From Micropruina sp. (GTDB taxonomy: Bacteria > Actinomycetota > Actinomycetes > Propionibacteriales > Propionibacteriaceae), in contig JADJVZ010000012.1 of NCBI GenBank assembly GCA_016716635.1, positions 372,001-436,000 of the forward strand: 64,000 nt of DNA. Reading direction: 5' to 3'. The position numbers and the translations under genes were made by a program. The notes beneath the pieces are model-generated. The model did no database searches, was not told the origin of the DNA, and was given only the letters and a program-made list of their open reading frames with translations. This document shows positions 43,185 through 51,789 of the stretch, in pieces. Numbering within the stretch: the stretch's first letter is position 1; each line of letters begins with the position of its first letter.

Positions 43185-44318
43185 TCACGCCGTGTCGGGG
43201 TGGGCGCGGTTCTCTTCTAGTTGCTCTTGTTCTAAAGCAGCTAGAAGAACAGCGGGGGCAACCCGAACCCCACCAGCTGCACCACCACTTGGATCATCGT
43301 GAGTGGCCCGTCGGTGTCTGGGATCGGTGGCTGCTGGGTGGGTCGCAGCGTGCACCGCTTGCAAGGCCCTGATACTGACTTGGGCATAAATTTGGGTGGT
43401 CGACAGTTCGGCGTGACCCAGCATCGCTTGGACGTAACGAATATCGGCCCCGCCCTCGAGCATGACGGTGGCCAGGGTGTGTCGGAACAGATGACAGGCC
43501 CCGTCTTTCGCCACCCCGGAGGTTTTCACCAGGTCGCGTACCAGTTGGGTGAGCCGGTCCAACGAAAACCGGGTGCCGTCGACGGTGAGGAACAAGGTGC
43601 CGTCATCGGGCTCGGCCACGAGTTTCGGGCGAGCCTCGGCGAGGTAGCGACCCAGCCAGGCCTGGCAGCGTTGATGGATGGGCACATACCGGTCTTTCCG
43701 GCCTTTGCCTTGCCGCACCAGCAAGGTGCCCCGGCTGAGGTCGAGGTCGCGGACGTTCAGGTTAGCGAGCTCAGCCCGGCGGATCCCGGTGCAATACAAC
43801 ACTTCCACCATCACCCGATCCCGCAGACCGGCCACCGTCGAGGTGTCCGGGACCGCCAACACCTGTTCGGCCTCAGCGGCGGACAGGGCTGCTTTGGGTA
43901 GCCGTTGCTCCACCTTCGGCAACTCCAGATCAGAGGCCGGGTTCGCGGCCAAATAGCCGTTCTTCACCGCCCAGGCGAACAACGCCCTAATCGGCAGGAG
44001 GCGGGCGTTCTGGGACCGGAACGACAACGGTTCCCCATCGGTTTTGCGGTAATGGAACAACCACCGCTGATACCGCACCAACACCGGCCTGCTGACCGTC
44101 GCGGGCCCGTCCAGGCCACGATCTAACGCCCACCCAGCGAAGGTCGCCAACGCCTGCCTTCTCGCGCGGAGGGTCGCCGGGGAATAGCCGCGGGCAGCCA
44201 GATCGGTCAGGAAGTCCTCAATGACACTCGGCCACCCGGCCGGATCGGCCCGGTTCCCTGGGATGGGTTGCGGAACATGCACCCCACGCCGCGCCACCTC
44301 AGGCACCCCGCCGAACAT
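43185..44318 (-). CDS. Tyrosine recombinase/integrase, copy 2
   Basis: 377 aa. Identical to copy 1 over the whole catalytic domain (GIRRAEL, HLFRH, IYAQVS). With G5 at 43254-43258 the frame runs past the copy 1 stop and ends APAVLLAALEQEQLEENRAH plus a few residues. The longer acidic tail is helical and looks natural, so this is more likely the original C-terminus. The catalytic Tyr is well before it, so both copies could be active. Confidence 0.88.
   Translation of the reverse strand: MFGGVPEVARRGVHVPQPIPGNRADPAGWPSVIEDFLTDLAARGYSPATLRARRQALATFAGWALDRGLDGPATVSRPVLVRYQRWLFHYRKTDGEPLSFRSQNARLLPIRALFAWAVKNGYLAANPASDLELPKVEQRLPKAALSAAEAEQVLAVPDTSTVAGLRDRVMVEVLYCTGIRRAELANLNVRDLDLSRGTLLVRQGKGRKDRYVPIHQRCQAWLGRYLAEARPKLVAEPDDGTLFLTVDGTRFSLDRLTQLVRDLVKTSGVAKDGACHLFRHTLATVMLEGGADIRYVQAMLGHAELSTTQIYAQVSIRALQAVHAATHPAATDPRHRRATHDDPSGGAAGGVRVAPAVLLAALEQEQLEENRAHPDTA
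43214..43247. terminator. Bidirectional hairpin, copy 2
   Basis: Same hairpin as 36418-36451. Here the integrase frame is read through it, so it lies inside the last codons of the gene. Confidence 0.4.
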
Positions 44319-47300
44319 CAACAAACCCGGCCACACCAACCAGCACATCAGGCACCATGCCGTTGTCCGGCACGCCCCCACCGACCGGATCGGTGAGGTC
44401 CTCGACAACCTCACGGTGGTTGCGACCAGCCCCCGACCGGTCCCCGACCACGACCCGACCAGACCCCGACCAGGACGGGTTCCGCCCCGACCAGGACGGT
44501 TGCAGGTCCGACCGGTTCGTGTCGTAGCCGGTGGACGCACCCCCGGTGAGGGTGGCCGGGTCAGTCAACCCGACCAGGAACCGGCCCCGCCCACCAACAT
44601 CGTCACCGGCACCGACCTCGCTGGTGCCGGTGGGTCGCCACGCTAACTCGTAGCAGAACGTCCCCGACTCGCTGCGATGCACCAGCAACAGTTCCAGATC
44701 GACCAGCCGCGCCAAATGGACCTTCAACTGGGTATCACCCCAACCGATCGTTTCCCGTAACTGCCGGCGGGTGAACCGCACCAACGACCCATCCACGGCC
44801 AGTTCGGCGGCCTGGGCACTCACATGGGCATGGATAGCGACCAAGAGGCGTCGGGTTTGCGGGGCCAACTCATCCAAGCTCTGGCCGAGCACCGCATGCG
44901 CCAGGCGGTTCGCGACCTCAATATCGCCGATCGTGGACTCCACAAAGGTCAGCGCCTGACCGTTGATGGTGACGCTCTTCCGGGACCGTTGATGCTGATG
45001 CAACAAGGTCACCGCCGCGATCAGATTCAAATACTTACCGTGATCGCGCCTGGTGCGGGTCCGCGCATCAGCGAACGTCAACCGGTCCGCGAACGGATTC
45101 ACCACCGCCAAAGGCTCCAACAACCGCTGCGCATCCCGATGCAGACTCACCACCCGGTCTCGTTCCGCCCGGCGAGCCAACCCATCCAACGTCTGCGCTT
45201 GGCGTTGCGCCACATGAATGGCCTGGGTTTGGGTCCGGTCCTCATCGACGGTCAACACCAAACAACGATTCAACAGCTCCTCATCCACATCGATCGCGGT
45301 CGTGGTCAACACGATCGCCGTCGGCCCCTGCACGCTATAGGTGTGCGTCACCAGGCGACCCGACGCCGTGTCCTTGCCCGTCGACGCAATGCTCAACTCG
45401 CCTTCGGACTGCAACAACTTCAACGCATACGCCGCCCGGCTTGCCCCCTCTTCCTCGGCGATCGACAACACTTTGTGCGCTAAATCCGACTCCCCCAAAT
45501 AGAACAACGACTGCCCCGTCATCGCACTGAAACTCACCCGATCCTCCGGTGGCACGAACCCCAACACCGCCTCCATCACCGCGCTCTTGCCCGCCGCTGA
45601 GGTCGACTGCACCATCACCGCCAACGGTGACGGCAACTTCCGGCTGACCGCCGCCAAATACCCCACCAGACAGTTCATCGCCTCACCCACCATCCCCACC
45701 GCGGCGAACGCTTCGGTGATCCGCTCAACCAGCCGCGGGTCGCGCAGCAGGGCCAGAGCATCCTCACGGGCCTGCCCAGCCACCACCACCTCGGCCTTGC
45801 GTTCGGGCTCGGCCGCAGCAGCGATCACCTCCTCCACCTTCGCTTCACACGCCAGAAGCACCCTGCCCAAATCCGACTTGACGACCTCCGGCGCCACCCT
45901 CAACTCGGCCGCCGCCTGGGTGACGAACACCCCACGGGCACGCGCCGAATACAAATCCAACGTGTCCACATGAAACCCCGCCGCCACACCCGACGTGCGA
46001 TCCGATGGACTGTCGGTGCGCGCGACCAAAACGTTCACCTTCAACGCCTCAAAACTCGTGACCCGGTCCAAACCCCGCACCCGCCACGACCTGTTCCCCA
46101 AGGTGATCCGCAACTCCACCGCCGGACCCTGCCCGGCGATCGTCACCTCACCCAGCGCGGCCACCACCGGCACCACCCCCGGCGAAAACACCTCCGGGGA
46201 CACCGGCCCCGACCACACCACCGCATCGGCAACCGGCGCCGCCCCACCACCAGCCGCCTCGATGATCCGATCTGGAGGCGTTGCATCAGGCAGCGTTTCA
46301 GGGCTGTCGTCCGCCCGATCAGAACTGGAGCGAAAAACACCAGGGGTGCTCATTTCGCTCCATGCCACATCCCGTCGACCAGGACCTTTCCCCGAACCCA
46401 ACCAGACGGCCTTCCGCAACAACCGACCAAGGACGGCCCGCGCATCCTTCGCACCGACCGACACCTCGTTGATGTCCGCGCCGCGCGGCAACTCGACCCG
46501 AAAACACTCCACCCCACGCGCCATCAACGACCCGGCGAGGTCGGCCACGCCCCGATCACCCGCCTCATCCGCATCAAACGCCACCAGAACCCGACGGATG
46601 CGAAGCCGGTCAACAAGGGCGTCATGATCCGGCGTCCAACCGCCCACCCCATACGCCGCAGTCACATGACGAAACCCGGCACACCACAACGTGAGCGCAT
46701 CAATCACCGACTCGGCCACGATCAACTCATCCACCCCCGACGCCACCAGACCCGCCAGGTTGAACACACCACGATGAGGGCCCGGCAGATACAAATGCGA
46801 CGGCGTCCCCGGACGCAAATCATCACGAACCTTCCGGCCATACACCTCACCCACGCCGCCGTCAGCGGTGAACATCGGGACCACCACCGAACCCGTGAAA
46901 TGCTCATGCCCCGACCCACGGATGAACCCCAACGACTGCAAACGGGAACGCAAGATCCCGCCAGCCTTCGACTGCGACGACCCCAACCGGTAGCCGAGCG
47001 TCCGGTTAGCAAACCCCAACCAGAACGTCGCGATCGCCTCCGGATGGCCGAGCCCCCGGCTCTCCAGATAGCCCAACGCTTCCGGCGAAGCGGCCAGCGT
47101 CTGCGCGTAATGCTCCACCACCGCAGCAGCCAACACAGCATCAGACACATCCGGCTCAGCCAACACCGGCAACTTCCGCGTCACCGACTTCACCACCGGC
47201 CCCGGCCCCTGCGACAACGGCGAAGACTGCGCCAGGACCGACAGCGCCGGCGACTCCTGCTGCAGCAACTCCACCGCAAGACGGAACGAGACGCCCTGCG

Positions 47301-47531
47301 CGGCCATCACCCAGTCGATCGGGCCCCCACCCCGCTTGCAGGCCCCCAGACAGTTCCACAATTCTTCGCGGGCGTCACCACCAAGCTCGGGGTGGAGTCG
47401 TCATGGAACGGACAACACCCCACCAAGTCTTTGCCCTGACGCTTCAGCTCAACACCACAGCCCTCCACCAGCCGCTGCACCGACACCTCGGCCTTCAACC
47501 GGGCCAACACCTCATCCGGGATACGCGACAC
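44299..47531 (-). pseudogene. CHC2/TOPRIM primase fused to ATPase, copy 2 (one frameshift)
   Basis: Same gene as 37502-40735. From about residue 57 to the end it is one open frame of about 1020 aa, proving that the primase and ATPase halves are one protein. The first 56 codons are in another frame because an A3 run in copy 1 is A2 here (47360-47361), just before the second zinc Cys pair. Neither copy is intact as read, yet each repairs the other, so sequencing errors are a real possibility. Confidence 0.8.
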
Positions 47532-47566
47532 GCCGACACCTCCACCAAGACCGAAACTGTCACTTG

Positions 47567-47586
47567 ATGGCAACACCGTATGCCAT
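47567..47586. promoter_or_regulatory. Candidate operator of the XRE regulator, copy 2
   Basis: Same ATGGCA-N8-TGCCAT palindrome as at 40771-40790, in the same divergent gap. Confidence 0.45.
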
Positions 47587-47629
47587 GTGATGCACTAGTA
47601 CGCAACACGACAGGCCACAGGAGGCAACC

Positions 47630-48040
47630 ATGAACGTCATCAACCCCGGACAATGGGCACCACAACCCCCACCGGGAGGCCACGACATGCCCAGCCCCTT
47701 CCACGGCGACCGCCTCAAGACACTGCGCACCGAACGCGGCTGGTCCCAAGCCGACCTCGCCGACAAAATCGGCTCCGACGCCCGCCAAGTCTCCCGCTAC
47801 GAAAACAACCGCGTCGCCCCCAGCCTCGACGTCCTCGCCCGCATCGGCGAAATCCTCAACATCACCGTCGACCACCTGCTCTACGACAACGCCGAACGCC
47901 GACCCCTCACCGGCCCCTCAACCCACCTCGACGCCCAACTCGCCGACCTCAACCACCTCACCGACGACGAACGCACCACCATCACCAACGTCATCGACGC
48001 CCTCACCACAAAAGCAAAACTCCGCCTCATCACCGGCTAG
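47630..48040 (+). CDS. XRE/Cro-CI regulator of the module, copy 2
   Basis: 136 aa, identical in translation to the gene at 40834. Same ribosome binding site and divergent layout. Followed by the truncated immunity gene. Confidence 0.88.
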   Translation: MNVINPGQWAPQPPPGGHDMPSPFHGDRLKTLRTERGWSQADLADKIGSDARQVSRYENNRVAPSLDVLARIGEILNITVDHLLYDNAERRPLTGPSTHLDAQLADLNHLTDDERTTITNVIDALTTKAKLRLITG

Positions 48041-48043
48041 CGA

Positions 48044-48215
48044 TCAGGTGGTCTTACCCGTCTCGTACATCAGTCGCCCAGCACTCTCCTGCTCCTGCAG
48101 GTAGTCAGCTACAAGCTGAGCGTGAGCGTGATCACACGCATCAATCGCCAACAGGCTCGGTGACGACCACTCCACCAGAGCGTCTAACCTGCCCAACTCC
48201 TCGACCGAGGCATCT
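48044..48215 (-). pseudogene. Truncated copy of the DUF4265-like immunity gene
   Basis: C-terminal 57 codons of the gene at 41248-41724, identical, cut at 48215 by the IS3 element. The rest of the gene and any third toxin are not found on the far side of the IS, so the IS insertion or a later deletion removed them. Confidence 0.85.
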
Positions 48216-48253
48216 TGAACCGCCCCGGTGTTTCCGGAGACTTCGTTGTTTGA

Positions 48254-49192
48254 CTAAGCAGCCTCTGTTTGTGGCTGCTTGTGAGCGTAGTACGCGTTCT
48301 CGAGCTCGAGGGGCGGGATGTCGCCGCAGTACTCGAACAAGCGAACGTTGTTGAACCAGTCGACCCATGTCGCGGTGGCGTGTTCAACCTGATCGACCCC
48401 ATGCCAGGGCCCTTCGTGGCGGATCACTTCAGCCTTGTAGAGGCCATTGATGGTCTCGGCGAGGGCGTTGTCGTAGGAGGAGCCGACGCTGCCCACTGAG
48501 GGAGTGATGCCCGCTTCGGCGATCCGTTCGGTGTACCGAATCGACGTGTATTGGGAGCCTCTATCGGTGTGTGCGACCAGGGCAGTGAAGTCATCGCGGC
48601 CTTCCCGTTCCCGGGTCCAGATCGCCTGCTCCAAAGCATCGAGCACCATGGCGGTGGTCATCGTCGCAGCGACCCGCCACCCCAGGATCCGACGGGCGTA
48701 GGCGTCGATCACGAACGCGACATACACCCATCCGGCCCAGGTCGACACGTAGGTGATGTCAGCCACCCACAGCCGGTTCGGGGCCACCGGCTCGAAGTCA
48801 CGACCCACCAAATCCTCGGGGCGTTTCGCTGCCGGATCGGCGATGGTGGTGCGTTTCTTGGACCCGCGACGAGCCCCCACCAGCCCATCGCCGCGCATCA
48901 ACCGCTCCACGGTGCAGCGGGCTACCGGGATCTGTTCCCGGTTCAGCTGCAACCACACCTTCCGCGGCCCATACACACCTCGGTTGGCGTGGAAGACGCG
49001 GCGGACCTCGACAAGTAACACCTCATCGCGAAGCTGTCGGTCAGTGGGCAGCTTGTCTACCCATTCGTAATAGGTCGACGGGGCGATCGGAACACCATGC
49101 TCAGTCAGCACAGCGCAGATCGGCTCAACACCCCATCGCAAACCACCAGACTCCTGGTGGTCGGCATGCTCGCGGATGAAATCCACGATCAC
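48254..49192 (-). CDS. IS3 transposase OrfB (DDE)
   Basis: 312 aa integrase-core transposase. HTH_21-like region at the start (HGVPIAPSTYYEWVDK), then the DDE triad: Asp in WVADITYVSTWAGW, Asp in VAHTDRGSQYTSIRY, Glu in YDNALAETINGLYKAE. Probably made as an OrfAB fusion by -1 frameshifting; the slippery candidate is GCTTTCTTC near the end of orfA (complement of about 49220-49230). Confidence 0.93.
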   Translation of the reverse strand: MIVDFIREHADHQESGGLRWGVEPICAVLTEHGVPIAPSTYYEWVDKLPTDRQLRDEVLLVEVRRVFHANRGVYGPRKVWLQLNREQIPVARCTVERLMRGDGLVGARRGSKKRTTIADPAAKRPEDLVGRDFEPVAPNRLWVADITYVSTWAGWVYVAFVIDAYARRILGWRVAATMTTAMVLDALEQAIWTREREGRDDFTALVAHTDRGSQYTSIRYTERIAEAGITPSVGSVGSSYDNALAETINGLYKAEVIRHEGPWHGVDQVEHATATWVDWFNNVRLFEYCGDIPPLELENAYYAHKQPQTEAA

Positions 49193-49515
49193 AGACCTGG
49201 CCGGTCGAGCTCGGCCGCGAAGAAAGCCGACGCCGCCTTCAAAATCGCGTTCGCCCGCTTCAGTTCAGCATTCTCCCGCTTCAACCGCTTCAGCTCAACC
49301 GACTCCTCACTCGACACCCCCGGCCGTGTCCCCTGATCAATCTGATCCTGACGCACCCACTTCCGCAGCGTCTCTGCCGTGGAAATCCCCAACAGCCCCG
49401 CCACATGCCGCATCGCGGCCCAGTCCGTGCCCTGATCAGGCCGACACTCGTGATACATCCTCACCGCCCGAGCCCTCAGCTCATCCGGATACCTCTTCGA
49501 CGTGTTCCCTGGCAT
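49189..49515 (-). CDS. IS3 OrfA (HTH)
   Basis: 108 aa. HTH DNA-binding part (RYPDELRARAVRMYHECR, VAGLLGISTAETLRKWVR) and a leucine-zipper-like coil (ELKRLKRENAELKRANAILK). Ends SAFFAAELDRPGL; its stop overlaps the orfB start by 4 bp. Confidence 0.92.
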   Translation of the reverse strand: MPGNTSKRYPDELRARAVRMYHECRPDQGTDWAAMRHVAGLLGISTAETLRKWVRQDQIDQGTRPGVSSEESVELKRLKRENAELKRANAILKAASAFFAAELDRPGL

Positions 49516-49701
49516 GACTCCAACCTTCCCAAGGTTTCAAGTCTCCGGAAACACCGGGGCGGTTCATCACCCAATAGGGCGATCAGTTTGGGAGGTCACA
49601 GGTGGGGACCCGCCGGGGATTTCCGGCGGTCCAAAACCTTGTCCGCCGGTCCACACGCGGCCAGCTTGTGACACTCGCCCTCCCGGCGACTCTGGGAATG
49701 A

Positions 49702-50823
49702 TCAGGGCATTGCGGAGAGGAACACATACGAGGCCAGGATCACCAGGTGCAGCGCGCCCTGCAGGCGTAGGGCGCTCCCTTGGACGACCGTCAGCACTCC
49801 CACGATCGCCGTCAGCGTCAGTAGGACGATGTGCACCGGGTCGAGACCCAGCACCAGCACGATGTTGAGCACGTAGCTGAGGCCGGCGATGACTGGGATC
49901 GTCAGTCCGATGGACGCGATCGCCGACCCGTACGCCAAGTTGAGGCTGGTCTGGACGAACCCGCGCCGTGCGGTGCGATAGGCCGCCAGGCTCTCCGGGA
50001 GCAGGACGAGCATCGCGATGACCACGCCCACGAAGGCGTGCGGCAACCCCACGGACGTGAAGCTCGCCTCGAGCGCAGGGGTCGCCACCTTGGCCAGACC
50101 GACGACCGCCACGAGACCCGCGAGCAACAGTCCGACACTCATCCACGCGGTCGCGTTGGACGGCACCAGCGCCGCCTCGGCCTCCACGTTGTTGACGTCG
50201 GCCAAGTCCAAGCTCGGCTCGGCGAGGAAGAGGTCGCGGTTGCGTCCGGTCTGGGTGAAAACGAACGCCCCCCACACCGCCAGGGAGGCCACGGCAACGA
50301 ACCCCAACTGGGCGGGGGCGAAGGTCGGCCCCGGCGTGGTCATGGTGAAGGTGGGCAGCACCATCGTCACGGTGGCCAGCGTCAGGACGGTCGCCAACGC
50401 CGCGCCCGAACTTTCCGCGCGGAAGGTGGGCATGCGCGAGGGCTGCCGGGCGAACAGCAGCGACATGCCGACGATCCCGTTGCAGGCGATCATGACGGCC
50501 GCGAAAACCGTGTCGCGGGCCAACGAGGCCGTGCCCGACTTGCCGCCCAGCATGAGCATCAAGATCAACCCGACTTCGATGACGGTGACCGCGATGGCCA
50601 GGATCAGAGCGCCGTACGGCTCCCCCACGCGGCGGGCGACGACCTCCGCGTGATGGACGGCCGCCAGCACGCTAGCGGCGAGCACGACCCCGACAAGGGA
50701 GAGGACGACAGCGCCCTCAGCTCCGCTGACCAGCGTGACGGCAAGGGTGAGAAGGCCGACGATCGGAATCACGTTCGACCAGGTCACGTATTTGCGCCAC
50801 AACGCCATGGGCAGCAGCTCCAC
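49702..50823 (-). CDS. chaA: ChaA-type Ca2+(Na+)/H+ antiporter
   Basis: 373 aa with about 11 membrane segments. Two inverted halves carry the cation-exchanger signatures: GEPYGALILAIAVTVIEVGL in the first and VIAMLVLLPESLAAYRTARR in the second, each with an essential Glu. Lacks the acidic loop of eukaryotic exchangers. Exports Ca2+ or Na+ in exchange for protons at alkaline pH. Start GTG at 50823 or ATG at 50808 (GGAG upstream). Confidence 0.9.
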   Translation of the reverse strand: MELLPMALWRKYVTWSNVIPIVGLLTLAVTLVSGAEGAVVLSLVGVVLAASVLAAVHHAEVVARRVGEPYGALILAIAVTVIEVGLILMLMLGGKSGTASLARDTVFAAVMIACNGIVGMSLLFARQPSRMPTFRAESSGAALATVLTLATVTMVLPTFTMTTPGPTFAPAQLGFVAVASLAVWGAFVFTQTGRNRDLFLAEPSLDLADVNNVEAEAALVPSNATAWMSVGLLLAGLVAVVGLAKVATPALEASFTSVGLPHAFVGVVIAMLVLLPESLAAYRTARRGFVQTSLNLAYGSAIASIGLTIPVIAGLSYVLNIVLVLGLDPVHIVLLTLTAIVGVLTVVQGSALRLQGALHLVILASYVFLSAMP

Positions 50824-50988
50824 ATCTCGTGCAGGGAATGGAGGATCCGGACATCCCTACCGTAACCGGACGTTGCCAACACCGTCCCGTCAAGGCTCGG
50901 AGAACGGCCTGAACGGCCGCGCGGGGAGCCGTCCCCGGGTGGCGCCCCTTCTCGGGTTGGCGATCCTCACCGTGCGAGGATGTGCCCC

Positions 50989-51789
50989 ATGTTCCCGACT
51001 TTGGCGGATCTGCTGCCCGGAGCGCCGCCGCTCGACACCCACGTGTTCTTCGTGGGCCTGGCGGCGATCGTGGCCGGGCTGATCTATTGGTCGGAGGCCC
51101 GCCGCCGAGGTCGCATCGAGGACGCCACCATCTACGTGGCGGTCGGGGGGCTCGCGGGGGCCGCCATCTTCATGCGCCTCGGCACCTGGGCGCAGCACCT
51201 GAATCCCGCCGAGAACGCCTCCCTGGCCGAGCAATGGGCCTACGGGAACCGCTCCATCTTGGGCGCCATGGTGGGCGCCTGGGTCGGCATCCTGGCGACC
51301 AAGGCCGTGCTGCGCTACAAGGTGTCGACGGGGGATCTGTTCGCCCCCGCGATCGCCGCAGGCCTCGCCATCGGACGCGTCGGCTGCCTCCTGACCGAAC
51401 GGCCCGGAACGCCCACCGGGAGCAGCTTCGGGATCGTCCTCAACCCCACCCAAGCCGCCCACCTCAACCTGCCCGCGGGCGTTCCCCTGCACCCGTCGTT
51501 CGTCTACGAGATCGCCTTCCACACGGTGGCGTTCCTGCTGCTGTGGTTCTGGCTGCGGCACCTGCCGCTGGCTCCCGGCGAAACGTTCGTCCTCTACGTG
51601 GGCGCCTACGCCATCTTCCGGTTCTGCGTCGAGTTCGTCCGCGGCAACGAGGTGGTGTGGGCCGGGCTGACCCGTCCGCAGCTGTTCTTGGCCGTCTCGA
51701 TCCCGTTGTTGATCCTGCGCATCGTCCTGCAAGCCCGTCGGGGGCACTACCGTCCGCTGTTCGTCCGTCCGGTCGGAGTGGCCGCATGA
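50989..51789 (+). CDS. Prolipoprotein diacylglyceryl transferase-like membrane protein
   Basis: 266 aa with about seven membrane segments. The Lgt signature Gly-Arg-x-Gly-Cys is present (IAAGLAIGRVGCLLTERPGT, about 122-142), as is HPSFVYEIAFH. Canonical Lgt moves diacylglycerol from phosphatidylglycerol to lipoprotein cysteines. The variant motif (GC in place of GNF) and its overlap with a radical SAM gene suggest a lipid-modifying paralogue rather than the housekeeping Lgt. ATG at 50989 with GAGGA 8 nt upstream. Confidence 0.8.
   Translation: MFPTLADLLPGAPPLDTHVFFVGLAAIVAGLIYWSEARRRGRIEDATIYVAVGGLAGAAIFMRLGTWAQHLNPAENASLAEQWAYGNRSILGAMVGAWVGILATKAVLRYKVSTGDLFAPAIAAGLAIGRVGCLLTERPGTPTGSSFGIVLNPTQAAHLNLPAGVPLHPSFVYEIAFHTVAFLLLWFWLRHLPLAPGETFVLYVGAYAIFRFCVEFVRGNEVVWAGLTRPQLFLAVSIPLLILRIVLQARRGHYRPLFVRPVGVAA

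Larger units (their letters stand above)
42023..48215. repeat. Large direct repeat, copy 2 (6193 bp)
   Basis: Second copy of 35228-41419. Its left edge is in the toxin 3 leader and its right edge is where an IS3 element interrupts the copied immunity gene (48215/48216). Homopolymer differences sit at 42463, 43254, 46176, 46390 and 47360. Confidence 0.92.
48216..49566 (-). mobile_element. Complete IS3-family insertion sequence (1351 bp)
   Basis: Perfect 28-bp terminal inverted repeats (48216-48243 and 49539-49566, starting TGAACCGCCCCGGTGTTTCC). Encodes the usual orfA and orfB in a -1 relation. The 3 bp on each side (TCT left, TCA right) do not match, so there is no clear target duplication and the two flanks were probably brought together by deletion. 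Confidence 0.93.
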
